Assembly (NCBI GenBank): GCA_031841125.1
Contig: CM063114.1
Coordinates: 55,760,955 to 55,824,954 of the forward strand
Reading direction: 5' to 3'
Origin: Acanthococcus lagerstroemiae
Taxonomy: Eukaryota > Arthropoda > Insecta > Hemiptera > Eriococcidae
DNA length: 64,000 bases
Shown here: piece by piece, positions 45,943-57,351 of the stretch
Layout of the letters: the number at the start of each line of letters is the position of its first letter
How positions within the stretch are numbered: position 1 is the first letter of the stretch
The notes under the pieces: generated by a model
The model's database searches: none
Seen by the model: only the letters and a program-made list of their open reading frames with translations
What the model was told of the DNA's origin: nothing
Position numbers and translations under genes: made by a program

Positions 45943-46203
45943 TATTGCATACTTATTTGCCTATCCTGTTATCAATTGGTAGTGTATGATAACAGAATTT
46001 GAGGCGCAAATTGGACCCGAATGTAATGGATATGCTTGAAAACGCCAGGAATCAAAATTTTCTGAGAAAGTTCTTGAATTCTTTTGGCAACGCAAACATT
46101 GCCAAAAGTGTAAGCCGGAAATTAAACTGTTTTAAAGAAATCAATGATCATTTATGATAAGAGACTGTGAGGAATGCACGAAAAACGAAAATTTTGGATA
46201 TCT

Positions 46204-46537
46204 CTAGGGTTTGCGACCAAAATAATTTGAAACGGTTAACAGGTTATCAGTCAAATTTTCTTCAGCAATTTAAACGGTTATTGGTCAGAACATCCTTACC
46301 CTGTTGAATTGGTCATAACTATTATGACCGTTTATGACCATTTCAAAATCATAACTCTCCATTTTTATAACCAATTCATAGCCAATTAAAAAAGAGAGAA
46401 AAAACTGCAATGGTCCAAACGGTTATTGGTCAACAAAACTAATTTTTCTAAATGGTCAACAGTTATCGGTTAACAAAATTTTTTTGTTTCAGTGAACGGT
46501 TATAACAGTTATATAACTGTTATTTTGTAAACCCTAG
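46204..46537. mobile_element. Inverted-repeat element with CTAGGGTTT termini
   Basis: Starts CTAGGGTTTGCGACCAAAAT and ends ATTTTGTAAACCCTAG, inverted at the tips. The inside repeats AACGGTTATTGGTCA and its variants at least four times in both orientations. Non-coding. Confidence 0.6.
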
Positions 46538-46586
46538 ATAGTAGATATTTTTATAACTTTAATAGAGAATAGAGCATTTTTCATAT

Positions 46587-46938
46587 AGACTGATTTCCCG
46601 TGACGTCACACCGTGAGTTACTGTTAGCAAAAGTACCCAAGTTGTGGCCAACGAGCGTTTTGACTCCCATAAGAAAACCACACGGAGCAAAGATCATAAT
46701 GTTGCTACCTGTGAATAAAAAATTTGTTAGAAACCAAAGGTATATATTTTTATTCCAGAAGGTTTTTAGCATTTGGTAATAAACTTCTGGTTTCTAACAA
46801 ATTTCTTATTCACAGGTAGCAACATTATGATCTTTGCTCCATGTGTTTTTCTTATGGGAGTCAAAATGCTTGTTGGCCCAAAGTTGGGTACTTTTGCTAA
46901 CAGTAACTCATTGTGTGACATCACCAGGAAATCAGTCT
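46587..46938. mobile_element. Foldback of 352 bp with ~150-bp arms
   Basis: The left arm AGACTGATTTCCCGTGACGT ... GAGTTACTGTTAGCAAAAGT ... TTGTTAGAAACC (46587 to about 46740) and the right arm GGTTTCTAACAA ... ACTTTTGCTAACAGTAACTC ... GGAAATCAGTCT (about 46790-46938) are inverted copies with few differences. The loop is about 50 bp. A further piece of one arm (GTGAGTTACTGTTAGCAAAA) sits alone at about 47645-47690. Frames 46581-46772 and 46773-46958 encode the same peptide on opposite strands, an artefact of the inversion. Confidence 0.85.
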
Positions 46939-47138
46939 ATTATCTTTACAATTCATAAAATTCCCTGTAAAATGAGCCCCATTTCATTTTGTATATTTTG
47001 CATATTGTGCTTCAAAATGCATATTTTGTCATATTCACCCAGTTTTTACTATTTTTCAGCATATTCCCAACATTTATGTTTTGTTATTGAAGTAACAATG
47101 ACAACACTATTAGGTATTCATATTTCTATCTAGATTCT

Positions 47139-47593
47139 TTGGGCCAAAGTCATATAGATACACCAAGTTAGGTTTTGCTGCCATGTCAGCGCGCTGCTAT
47201 CGCTGAACTCCTTGTTTGCATTGCGCTTATATGGACGTTTTTACGTTTTTGCGGATTAGCTCGAAAATTGGAAAGAGCTAAATTTGTTCACCTTGGAATT
47301 TTCCATCAAATGCGAGTAAATTTGGAATTTTTGTGGGTAAAATTTTGAAACTGATCTTACTTGATAGAAAATGACAGGTAAAATAAATTTGGTTCTTTTC
47401 ACTTTTTCATAAAACTCAACCGTTATCGAGATATCGCAAAACCTTGTTAGGGCTCCCAATAATTACATTGATTTCACAGCAGTAGAACATTGCCAGCGCT
47501 CCTATCGGGATAAATTATCGTAACATACAATGTTTAACATTGGTTAAATGGAGAGTTGTCCAACTTGGGTATCTATATAACTTTGGTTCGGGC
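47139..47593. repeat. Inverted repeat, ~35-bp arms 450 bp apart
   Basis: GGGCCAAAGTCATATAGATA followed by CACCAAGTTAGG (from 47141) pairs with CAACTTGGGTATCTATATAA then CTTTGGTTCGGGC (from 47561). The interval has no coding resemblance. It may be a degraded MITE of the kind around it. Confidence 0.5.
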
Positions 47594-47703
47594 ATTGTAA
47601 ATAGTAATTTGAAAACTCATTTTTTTTGCGGCGTTCCGTGAGCCATGACGTCAACACAGTGAGTTACTGTTAGCAAAAGTACCCGTCATTGGGCCGCCGA
47701 AGT

Positions 47704-48505
47704 CAGAGATGGAAAGCAAGCTAAAAGCTGAAAGCGGAAAGCCAAAAGCGAAGAGTTTTTCACTTAAAAAGCAAAAGCTAGAATGTAAAAATAATTGAAA
47801 GCAAAAGCAAAAGTTTTATTTTTTCCAGCTTTTCCAGTATTTATTTATAAATTATAATTTCAAATTTTTATTTTTATTTTCATTATCTCAGTGGTAAGTG
47901 CTGTTAAAGTGTTAACTGTTCAGCAATGTTGTGAAAAGCTATTCCCTATTTCTAAAAAAATATAATGTTGTACAAAATAGAAAATATTCAAAATTTAGTG
48001 AAAAAGCTGAAAGCTTATGATTTTTGCGTTGAAAAGCAAAAGCCAAAAGGGAAAGCTGAATATGAAAAAATTTGAAAAGCAAAAGCTGAAGTTTTATTTT
48101 CAATTTTTTTCATATTTAGCTTTCCCTTTTGGCTATTGCTATTTAACGCAAAAATTATAAGCTTTCAGCTTTCCGCTTTCAACTTTCGGCTTTCCCCCTA
48201 AATTTTGAATATTTTGTCCAACATTATATTTTTTAGTAATAGTTTTTCACAACACTGCTTAACAGTGAACACCTTAATAGCAGACCGGTGACGCATTGAG
48301 ATAATGAAAATAAAAATGAAAATTTGAAATTATAATTTATAAAAATAGATAAATAGGTACTGGAAAAACTGTAAAAAATAAAACTTTTCTTTTTGCTTTC
48401 AATTATTTGTGCATTCAAGCTTTTGCTTTCAGCTTTTGCTTTTTAAGTCAAAACGCTTCGCTTTTGGCTTTCCGTTTTCAGCTTTTAGCTTGCTTTCCAT
48501 CTCTG
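47704..48505. mobile_element. 802-bp near-perfect palindrome with CAGAGATGG ends
   Basis: Left end CAGAGATGGAAAGCAAGCTA and right end TAGCTTGCTTTCCATCTCTG are exact inverses. The two halves then mirror each other for about 390 bp each, meeting near 48100. Matching points include CAAAAGCGAAG/CTTCGCTTTTG, a long TTATAAATTATAATTTCAAA block and its inverse, GTTGTGAAAA/TTTTCACAAC and AAAATTTAG/CTAAATTTTG. The sequence is saturated with AAAGCTGAAAGC words. CAGAGATGG is a terminus style used by hAT elements (compare 61508). No transposase. The flanking 8-mers do not match. Confidence 0.82.
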
Positions 48506-48750
48506 TTAAAAATCCTGTACAATGACATCCATATTGATAAACTGATACTAATTTAGTAATGCATATTTTGCATACTTTAGAGTTCTGAGTGTATATTTTT
48601 GCATATTTCAGCTACTCAAAATGCATATTATATGATCATATTTTGAGATTTATAGTGCATATTTTCCCGGTCTTTATGATATGTCCTTATCATACACCAC
48701 CAATCTGATAACAGGTGAATAAGTATGCAATATGGAGTATTGGCAAAGTC

Positions 48751-48868
48751 TTATACGCTATTTTAGCTCACACCGCGCCTGTCAATGCTGAATTAACTAT
48801 GCACTACGCTTCGCATAGTCGGATTCATCGGCGTCCATGGGCACAGTGTGAGCCAAAATAGCGTGTCT
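48751..48868. mobile_element. MITE family 3 copy B
   Basis: TACGCTATTTTAGCTCACAC through GCCTGTCAATGC and AACTATGC faces GCATAGTCGG, ATCGGCGTCC and GTGTGAGCCAAAATAGCG. The arms are about 50 bp around a short loop. Same design as 59689-59816, with related ends at 26125-26294. Confidence 0.72.
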
Positions 48869-51800
48869 CCACTTGTATTTATAGAGCTCTCTATTCTTAT
48901 ACTACAGCTAAGTTCATTTAATTAATAAGGTAAAAATACGTAGGTATTAGGAAATGAATAATACAGCTACACAAAAAAAAAGTTTACTTTTTGTTCAGGG
49001 ACAGAACAAAAAATGAAGCAAAATCGGTCCCTAAGAAAACTTTTCCTTTGTAACAGACTGATGATGGCGCTTCACTAGAATGAAAAACGAAAAATGGAAC
49101 CTTATTGATAACAAAGAGAATTAACAGAACTGCCAACCCCGGGTTAATAATGCTAAGTGCTAATATTGACTTTGAGATCGAACTCTGCATCAACTTCAAT
49201 GTAGAATGCTAAACAAAAGTCGATGCTGACATGATAACTCTACTCTCAACGTTGTGTTGAAAAAGTGACAGACTTTGGAGTTCAAAAAGGATGGTAGAAA
49301 TTATATATGTAAATACGTCGCAAACCCTTTCAGAAAGTCAAAATAAGTGTAGCCATTTTTACACTTCGCCATTTTAGAGACTAATGGTCTAAAAAGTCGA
49401 CCAAATGGTCGAATTCCCCAAATGGTTCAATAGATGCCCTAAATTAATAAAAACAGTTCATATAAGTATTTGTAACCAGCAGGTCAAAGACAAGCAAAAC
49501 ATGAAAACGTGAGATACAATACCTACACATACTGAATTCCTGATCTGCAGATGTTGACCAAAACTTCTCAAATACCAAAATGAAATTATTGGCTGGAGTA
49601 TTTTGGCAGATATCTAAACTAATCAGAGGGTGAATTTAGCACTTTTGGTGAACTTCCACGAAACAATGTTCCACATGGACACTGAAGTAGACCCTTATAG
49701 AACACAGTCAATACAAAATCAACTCATTTGTAGCAACTTTCAAAATTTGTTACTATTTAGACACGATATTGCGGTTGAATCTGATACAGAATTCGATCCA
49801 AAAGTCGATGTTGCCACGAAAACCCGACTTTCACATCAAATTCTATCACAATGTCGCGTTAGAAAAGTGACACATTCTGCTTATCACATTTGTATTGAAG
49901 GGACAGGAATGTAGACTTTCCCCGTATGAATTGTAAGTTTAGCAAGCAGGCATAGTACCATAACATGGACAGGAATTATTTCAATAAAATAATTTCCCAA
50001 TGAATAATCATTAGTTAAACGAGTTCAAATATAGATGATCCGATATGAATGTACCCATGAAATACTGACTTCAGTTGCGCTGACACGTCCACGTGGTAGG
50101 TGATGCTGTGGCTAGTGAATGGACATAAATGTCAACTTCTCTCCAACTTTTATACCTACATGAATTCTATGTAGACTGTCTACTAGACTGAAATGTCAAC
50201 TTCTTTTCAAACCTCCACGTTAACAGGAATTCTTTGTAGACAGAGTCTAATTGACAAGAATTTTGTCAAGTAGATGGTTCCCTAAAGAGTGTAATAGACT
50301 GGAATCAGTTTTCCACGCGAATATTTTATCGTACATTTATGTGAATATGAGTTTCATTGGCTGAGGGAATAAAATGTTGGATATTATGATTAAGGCTAGA
50401 ACAGAGGGAGTCATTTGCACTTTTCAAATATTGTCACCATCTTGCAACTTCAAGGTTTAACACGCCGAACTTGACAAAAACAGCACATGGAGTTATGTGA
50501 TAGTTGATATATCGACTACACGGGCGCACTGACATCATAGTCTCTGAAAGCTGATTGCATTTGAGATACTAGACAGGGAAATGGCACTATACATAGAATG
50601 GAGTAGGTAAGTACAGGTACCTACCTACATATACATCTCACAATTGATAATTTCATCGCTTCTGCAACAAGATCAGCTGTATACTTTCTGCACACTATTC
50701 AGTGGCGAAGCTAGATTTTCTTTGCGATAACAGCTTGAAACATCCATCAGCGATCAGGCAGTCGAGGAAAAAATAGTAAGTACCTAACTTGAGTTTTTAG
50801 TCGAAGCAAGGCACGTTTTTATTTTTTAAACAAATGATAAATAAGTCGGCGCATTTCATAAATCATAATTTAATGATCCATCTGGTTATTAATACAATAG
50901 ATTCGATCACGTTTCTAGTGATACATAACATTTTCCTGTCCCACTTCGACACTTCGCTAACGTGATTCGAATACACGAACGGGATTTTATCCCGACTCAT
51001 AAAATCGATTTAATGATTACCTTAAAGACAGATAGTACCGTTCGTGATGAATATAGCGCGAAAATGCGAAAAACTAAAACACGCCTTGATGAATAGAACC
51101 AGTATCCAGTAGATATGTGAAAGATAGCTAGCAAAGTATAAGACCGCCATGGAGTGCAACTAGATGTGCATTTCAATTGGAACCACTGGCCAAAGAGCCA
51201 ATTATCGACCAAAGATTGCCGCTACTTTTTTACAGAAATATACGTCGTTAAACTTAACCATCATTAATTGATGAGCTTTCATTTGTAATTTAGATTTTAT
51301 AGATACCAGCACTGGTAGTTTTTTCAGTAAACTACTCAAATATTTTGGATGATTTGGCGAGCCGAATGCGGGTGTTTCAGCACGAATTTCTGTCGACCTG
51401 TACACGACCAGCGACCCACGGCGGGGTGTGCATCAAATTTGGGGTTTTCATGCGGCATTTGTCGTTTTGAATTTTGTTCGCAATGCCCTTGGAAATCCCA
51501 AACGTGATGAACGAGTTCTAGTTTCCATGTGTACCAGTGTAACTTCATTCACGCTCGTGTGAGCCGACCACGGTGGTTGGAATGAATGGACGAATATGAT
51601 TTCGATATTGCGCCGCTCAGTTCAACAAACGGAAAATTGTTCCTGTTGCAATAAATTAAATACTTACGGCCGTACGGTATGAGGTCGTAACCCTCTTTTT
51701 TTTTTTAGAACTGATTTTATGAAAAATTATATGTATATAGATATAACTAATTATATGCGCTTAACACTATAAAAAATCTTTGTAATGCACAAAAAAAAAA

Positions 51801-52097
51801 TCCAACCTACAAGATCCGGTGTGTTTAGCAGCAGGTTTTTATTATCCGCAGTAGAATTCATTTTTTGTAAGTTATAGTCAATGAGGCTTCCTTTGAAACA
51901 TGGTTGGTGCCATAAATGATTCTTTTGTAGACATTCACATGTATTACATTACAAAAACTTGAGTTCGAGAGTGGACCATCCAATTTTTTAGTTGAGTCGA
52001 GGAAAATAAGAATCAATATTTTAGTTTTGTGAGCCCATATTTAAGTGGAGAGTAGAGCCACACCTTATTACCGTTCTAAATGAGCAAAATAGAGTTT
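48869..52097. other. Stretch without recognised gene
   Basis: Holds a diverged ~75-bp duplication (AATGTCAACTTCT at 50128 and about 50203, each followed by GAATTCT.TGTAGAC) and an isolated hAT-like terminus CAGTGGCGAAGCTAG at 50700. A frame at 49630-49914 has no family resemblance. Minus frames at 50997-51548 are equally unsupported. Confidence 0.4.
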
Positions 52098-52354
52098 GTT
52101 CTCGTTGAAAAGTAGAGGTTAGAATCAAAACCAACACCTGCCATTCTACTCCAAGGGCGGTGCGAATCGGCAAAGTACTGTACACGGATGCAGGAATATC
52201 TTCTTGCTGCGCTTGCGAATGTGCCGTATGTACACATTATACAAGCGCATCAAGAAGATATTCCCGCACCAGTGTACAGTATTTTGCCTATTCGCGCCCT
52301 TGGAGTAGAATGGTAAGTGTCGATTTTGATGCCAACCTTTTCAATGTGGAACGA
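52098..52354. mobile_element. Foldback MITE with ~110-bp arms
   Basis: GAATCAAAACCAACACCTGC, CATTCTACTCCAAGGGCG, CGAATCGGCAAAGTACTGTA and AATATCTTCTTG on the left face their inverses on the right (CAAGAAGATATTCCCGCACC, TACAGTATTTTGCCTATTCG, CGCCCTTGGAGTAGAATGG, GATTTTGATGCC). The central ~75 bp of each arm is almost identical. The plus frame at 52160-52480 crosses the element and is not meaningful. Confidence 0.82.
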
Positions 52355-53229
52355 ATGCCATTCTTACCAAAACCAACAGAAACGTTCTATATTTCTTTAA
52401 CGTTGTTAATCTTATTCTGTCATTCAACACATACAGAACTTGAAAAGATAATCTTTTTAAAGTATAAAGTTGGCTTTTAATGCAAGGACACGTATCATTT
52501 TATTCTATTTGGATGGGGGAAAAAAAAAGTTTTGGTTAGAACGTACCATGAACTTCTGAATTTTAGATGTATTAAGCACACTATCGCAACAGGGATCATA
52601 TGACCTCTGGGCCGAAGCTAGCAAATTCAAGTTATTTTTTTGGCAGTGGGAGAACTGATAGTGTGGACAGCAAAATTCTAACTAACAAACTTCAAATAAA
52701 ACTTTAAAAAAATAAGAAAAAAACATCATCAATCCCAACTTTACTGATTACCTACACTTAGTTACTGCATGGAATTTGCCGAGTGCCACATTCATTTTCA
52801 AACAACATTGGGGATGTGACACACTTCCGATGGGTACCTACCGTCTTATTTGGGCCACGGGTTTCAGAGATCGCATCAGATTTTTGATCCAGCCTTCATT
52901 TATGATTGATCAAAATCTCTATAGCAATCAGTACAGCGTGTTTCATTTTTTTAAATTTTTCTTTTTTCTTTTAACACCAATCTTTTACCAATAATAACTA
53001 TGTAAGAGATCACCGCCGCTCGGTTCACTGATTTCAAGTACAGTACTGGCAATGGGGAATTTGTTACACATTCGAAAAACCAATAAACTGCTGATTATCG
53101 AAACTTCGAAAGTACTTACTATAGAAGAGATGCTGGACTATGCATAGAACCAATAATTGTGAGAAATTATAAGCCCAGGAAGGATAAATTCTCTTACATA
53201 AGCCCAGGTACCCAAAATTTGGAGGAGTA
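52355..53229. other. Gene-free stretch
   Basis: No recognisable coding frame, repeat or RNA gene. Confidence 0.4.
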
Positions 53230-55540
53230 TCAATAAACTACTAACTTACCATAATCATATTCTATCGCTCGTGATATGTTGAATCGAGAAAACAGGAAGA
53301 TGCAGATGTGATTTTCAGATGGGTAAAATTGACTAAACTTGAAAAAATCCTTATTCATCCTGTTTTGCCGACCTGCATCAAGAATTTTCCGAGAACAGAC
53401 TTTCTTGGGCGTGAGGTGCAGAAAATTTCTTGTTAGTGACCAAATATTGTTGGTATCTACGTTCAAGATCAGCTTTAATGACATTCGAAGTGGGGCGAAG
53501 CGAACTTATCCTGAAGTTTTATCTCTTCCTTGAAATTCAACACGTCCTAAATTTGTTTCATCAGCCTGGAGAGGTTTGTATTTCTTACGATTTATATCAG
53601 CTTTATACATTTTATTTATTGAGAGTGCTCTCTCTTCATATGAGTCGAAATTTTTACGAATATCATCAGCAAGTACAATCAGCGATTTATATAGATCATG
53701 AACTTCCGCCATGCTAGTGTCTATACCCTGTAATTTTCGGGATACCACATTAAATCGATTGAGCATATCTCAGATCAAATGGCTAACATATAGAAGCTGT
53801 TTATAAATTCTACAATTTTTGTCACAATCCTTTTGCTATGTTTCTGGTATCAGATTCTTAAAGACTACTTTCCTCGATGAATTTTAAAAAGCCTCAGAGA
53901 TATATTTCTTGCCAGGACGCAACAAGAGCTTGTACTGCATCGGCTCGGGCTGACCATCGAGTGGTAGACAAGGATGTCAGTGTTATCTTTTGTCTGTGAT
54001 GCTACAAAAATAGTTTCCAGGATTTTCCATCGGTCTGGAAGTTATACAAAACTCTGAGTTTAGTCAAAAAATTACACAGCTTCGGGGCAACTTTCGGCAG
54101 CGTTTGAACCTATTAGGTTCAATCCATGTCCGGAATAAAGATTATAGTCCACAAGAATATTCTGTCTCTGAATGTAAAAAATTGCAGCCCCACTATAACT
54201 GCTTTGCATAATCGCAGCATTATCGTACGATTGATTTCTCATATGTTAAAAATATCAGTATCAAATATTGCAAGAGGATTCTAAAACAGCTTCACGCACA
54301 TCTTAACATTAATATATTCTGAATTATGGATTAATTAAAAAAAAAAAAAAAAGTTCAACGGCAACATCAGAGGGCAAAATGCACTAGGTACCTATATCAA
54401 AATGAAAGAAAGCTGATCGATGTATGTGACATCGGGGTTGAATCCAACAATTATAATATAGTACTCTCTGTCGCTTTCACTTCTTCAATAATTTTAGCAA
54501 GTACTTCTCCCGCTATCATTTCAACAAATCCTTCGTAAATTGTTTTTGATAAGTAATTTACACGGCCACTGCCCTTGTCACCATACTTTTTATTGGGTTC
54601 TCTCATAAAGGGATCAATTCCAGAGAGAAACTTCCACATTAAAAAATTTCCGTTACGAGTACTGCTAAATTTTTCTTCATGGCATCTAAGTGGATATCCG
54701 CGAGAAACTACGGCTTTGATAGCGGCAACAGTCCGTTTTAAAAAACTTTATCTTCAGTACACAATGTTTTCATCAAGTTATATGCAGTCAATTCACGATC
54801 GATTCTCAAAAAAGAACACACTGGACCTCCCTCTCACAATTTTAAAACACATATTCTTTATGGTCACACGAATTTTCGTGTTTACCCAAATAGTCGTGTT
54901 CTCCAATCATTAAATTCATCTTTACTGAAAAATAAAGATTGGCCATAATCACCAAAAAAGTAAACAGGGGACACAGAAAACAGATTCCCTGCTCTCAGAG
55001 TAAATAAGCTATGGTCGATTGGGTTCTTCACCATATTCTGTATTTTTCGTGCGATTACAGAATGAGACAAATATTTATCCTGTAGACGCATCATTGTATT
55101 CTCATTTAGAATACGTAAAATCTGTGTTCTTCTTTTGGTCACAATGATACTATATGGAAGGTATTTACTAAAAATGTGATTCATTTTCCCATTTACAGGA
55201 TTCCTAGTAAACACATTTTCGTCGCAACAAGAGGGGAAGAGTCTTCTTCACGAAGTGGAAAGATTTCACTAATTTCACTTTCCGGATGAACACATACGTC
55301 TATTCCTAATTATAAAAGTACGAAGAGAAATAAAAGTGAATGTTTAAGTTCTAAAATTTGTAGAAAACAATTTCGCTGAAAATTTGGATACATACCTTTC
55401 TATTTCTAATGATCCGTGCGCAGTTGAAGTGGACGTTTGGGTTCACGGAAGTTCGGTTTAAAAAACTCATCGAGTTTCAGTACTCCGGCAAACATTTTCT
55501 CTTCTCTTTCCACTAACACTTTGTACTTAGCTTTGCTCAT
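53230..55540 (-). pseudogene. ZMYM1-like hAT transposase pseudogene with an intron
   Basis: Broken minus-strand gene. A first exon from the ATG at 55538-55540 encodes MSKAKYKVLVEREEKMFAGV then LKLDEFF, and after a frameshift STSTAHGSLEIER. A 90-bp intron follows (55395-55306, GTATGT...TTAG). The next part begins IDVCVHPESEISEIFP, then ESRESVFCVPCLLF, a TTF/zinc-finger-type segment (about 54990), and a FNDWR word. AAIKAVVSRGYPLRCHEEKF and NGNFLMWKFLSGIDPFMREP (about 54740-54595), YGDKGSGRVNYLSKTIYEGF, and a DSTP/PDVTYIDQLSFIL block with the first catalytic Asp (about 54450) follow. A GHGLNLIG.NAAESCPEAV remnant (about 54130) and RFNVVSRKLQGIDTSMAEVH (from 53758) come last. The hATC tail is unclear below 53500. 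Many frameshifts and stops: inactive. Same broad group as the fragment at 22502-23254. Confidence 0.82.
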
Positions 55541-55879
55541 CAGTCTCTTATTTCTTCAGTTCATTTTAAAAAACACGCCACACCATAGCGATAGCAAACA
55601 CAAAGTACAAATAATAAACGTACAATCACAATTACGAAGTTCGTTAATAGTTATTAATTCCGTTTGCAAAGGAGGATGCTATATGAGCAAAAATTGTAAC
55701 TTTAACTTGGTCGACATCAATGGCCAGCAATTTCTCTGAGCCGTGTAGCTATGTTTGCACAATAGTTTGCATAAGCTCCGTTCGTAGCGCTTTCGCTTAC
55801 AAACAGTGTTGTTGAACTTAGAACATAACAAAACAAAATGACCAATGATAAAAAATAACAATTATTGAATTATTAAAAA
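55541..55879. other. Spacer upstream of the ZMYM1-like pseudogene
   Basis: It should hold the promoter side and terminal repeat of that element if they survive. I see no CAG-type terminus. Confidence 0.35.
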
Positions 55880-56149
55880 TGGATGCTATTCAGCGTAAGG
55901 GAACCAACCAACATTCGTAAACCAAAAAAATGAGTAATTAGTAGGTATCGTTGGAATCTTGGAAAAAGCATAAAAAGTAGAATTTTCCAAAATTGGACTC
56001 CCGATTCAAAAATGTGTACTCACGTTGAAAAAAACTTATCAGTAAACGCTATGTCATAATATAGTTTCTACATGGCTCTTGAACTTCAAATCACATGTTC
56101 TCAAAAAACAGATTTTGCTGGTTGGTTCCTTTACACTGAATAACGTCCA
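55880..56149. mobile_element. MITE family 2, complete copy B (inverted)
   Basis: A 270-bp element, the reverse complement of the family at 34759-35010. It has ends TGGATGCTATTCAGCGTAAG and ACACTGAATAACGTCCAA, and the shared interior GGCTCTTGAACTTCAAATCA. Similarity extends end to end, by eye around four fifths identical. Non-coding. Confidence 0.82.
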
Positions 56150-57252
56150 AATTTTGTTATGATGTGGTGACAAAACCTTAAACTGGGTTTTATCAGGATC
56201 GTTTCCTCAGTGACAACTAAAAAATGAATCCAATGACAAAACAAAATGACAGAAAACTGAGTTATGGTGCTTCATCAGCTTTCAAATGATGAAGTATGCT
56301 AAACGATATAGAGAATAATTTTTTTGATAATCAAGCAGGGACGAAGTCTTTTGAATACCTATAAGCGACGCTGCTTTTGATGATAGACTATGCTAAGCGA
56401 CTTGACAGAAAAAAAGAAAAAATAACGAAAAATTAATTTATCCAACATGTAATTGATAAAGACTATTTTTCCAAACAGCATCGAATGAGTAAACGGGCTT
56501 TTTTATTTGACTGAAATGGAGAGTGAGGTAAAAACCGGAGAGTGAGGAAAAAATTTTTTCCTCAGGGCTTGCCTACAACACGTGACGAAAACACGAAAAG
56601 TCGCATTCGTGAATTACATGCCCTGTAGGAGTGCTACAATCACTGAACAAACGTGATCTGATAAGACTGGATGTAATCTTTTGATTTTGAGTAGATTTTT
56701 GAATTTTAATAGGTAATTTACATATTTGTCACGCAAAATTAATGTTTCTATCGATGTGGACGTTATATTTAACTTCATCGGTCAAAAACATCGGTAACCC
56801 ATTCGTTTTAGCCATGCAGCTTATGAAAGCTAGTCACATTTTCAACGTAATGATAAAGCAGTAGCAAAGCCTTTGTCGAACACAACACCTTCCCGAAGAT
56901 TACGTTTCTCGAGAATTTTGGAATCTCTGACTGTGAATTTATCGCACGCTTCTCTTCAAAACATTTTGCTCACGAATGTAGTGCCTTGGGAAGATGGAGC
57001 TCCTAGCATGAATTTCACTATATGTGGATTTCCTTATAACAAGAATACGTTCTAATGTTACAATTCAAATTTAAGTAAAATATAAGAATGCCGACTATAA
57101 TTGATATATGTTGCAATTACAGAAATTGAAACATAAAAATTATCGTCCAGCTACTATTTCGATGCGAATGTGCACGTATGTCAATTCGTGTATTGACTCG
57201 CAATTCGCAACTACACTCCTCATTATTATGTTGGATAAAGCTACGTTCGTCA
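56150..57252. other. Gene-free stretch
   Basis: No supported gene. A plus frame at 56873-57055 has a non-ATG start and no family resemblance. Confidence 0.4.
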
Positions 57253-57351
57253 CTCGTGGAAAAGTGAGCCAACACTGCTCGTGCAATTAACGAAACTCGC
57301 CTGCGGCTCGTTTTGTTAACTTTGCACTCGCAGGTAAAATTGCTCACTTTA
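57253..57351. repeat. Inverted repeat with ~42-bp arms
   Basis: AAAAGTGAGCCAACACTGCT, CGTGCAATTAACGAAACTCG faces CGTTTTGTTAACTTTGCACT, CGCAGGTAAAATTGCTCACT across a loop of about 10 bases (CCTGCGGCT). Probably a small transposon or its relic. Confidence 0.55.

Larger units (their letters stand above)
45943..48735. repeat. Outer inverted repeat enclosing a cluster of palindromic elements
   Basis: TATTGCATACTTATTTGCCT through ATCAATTGGTAGTGTATGAT (45943-45996) recurs inverted at 48684-48735 (ATCATACACCACCAATCTGA, GAATAAGTATGCAATATGG). The arms are about 53 bp and 2.7 kb apart. Everything between is made of smaller inverted-repeat units (46204, 46587, 47139, 47704), and TGCATATTTTGCATA words occur on both flanks (about 47000 and 48560-48640). 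The outer pair could be the termini of one long element into which others inserted. Confidence 0.55.

Noticed and set aside
46581..46958. Two conserved peptides on opposite strands
   Set aside because: They are the same sequence read from the two arms of a foldback element, so similarity does not imply coding.
49170..49880. Diverged duplication (AAAAGTCGATG...GAAAAAGTGACA)
   Set aside because: Only short words match and spacing differs, so it was not strong enough to call a repeat.
50700..50715. Complete hAT element starting at CAGTGGCGAAGCTAG
   Set aside because: No inverted partner or duplicated 8-mer could be found downstream or upstream.
56873..57055. 60-codon plus frame as a gene
   Set aside because: It starts at a non-ATG codon, shows no family resemblance and has no splice or polyadenylation support.
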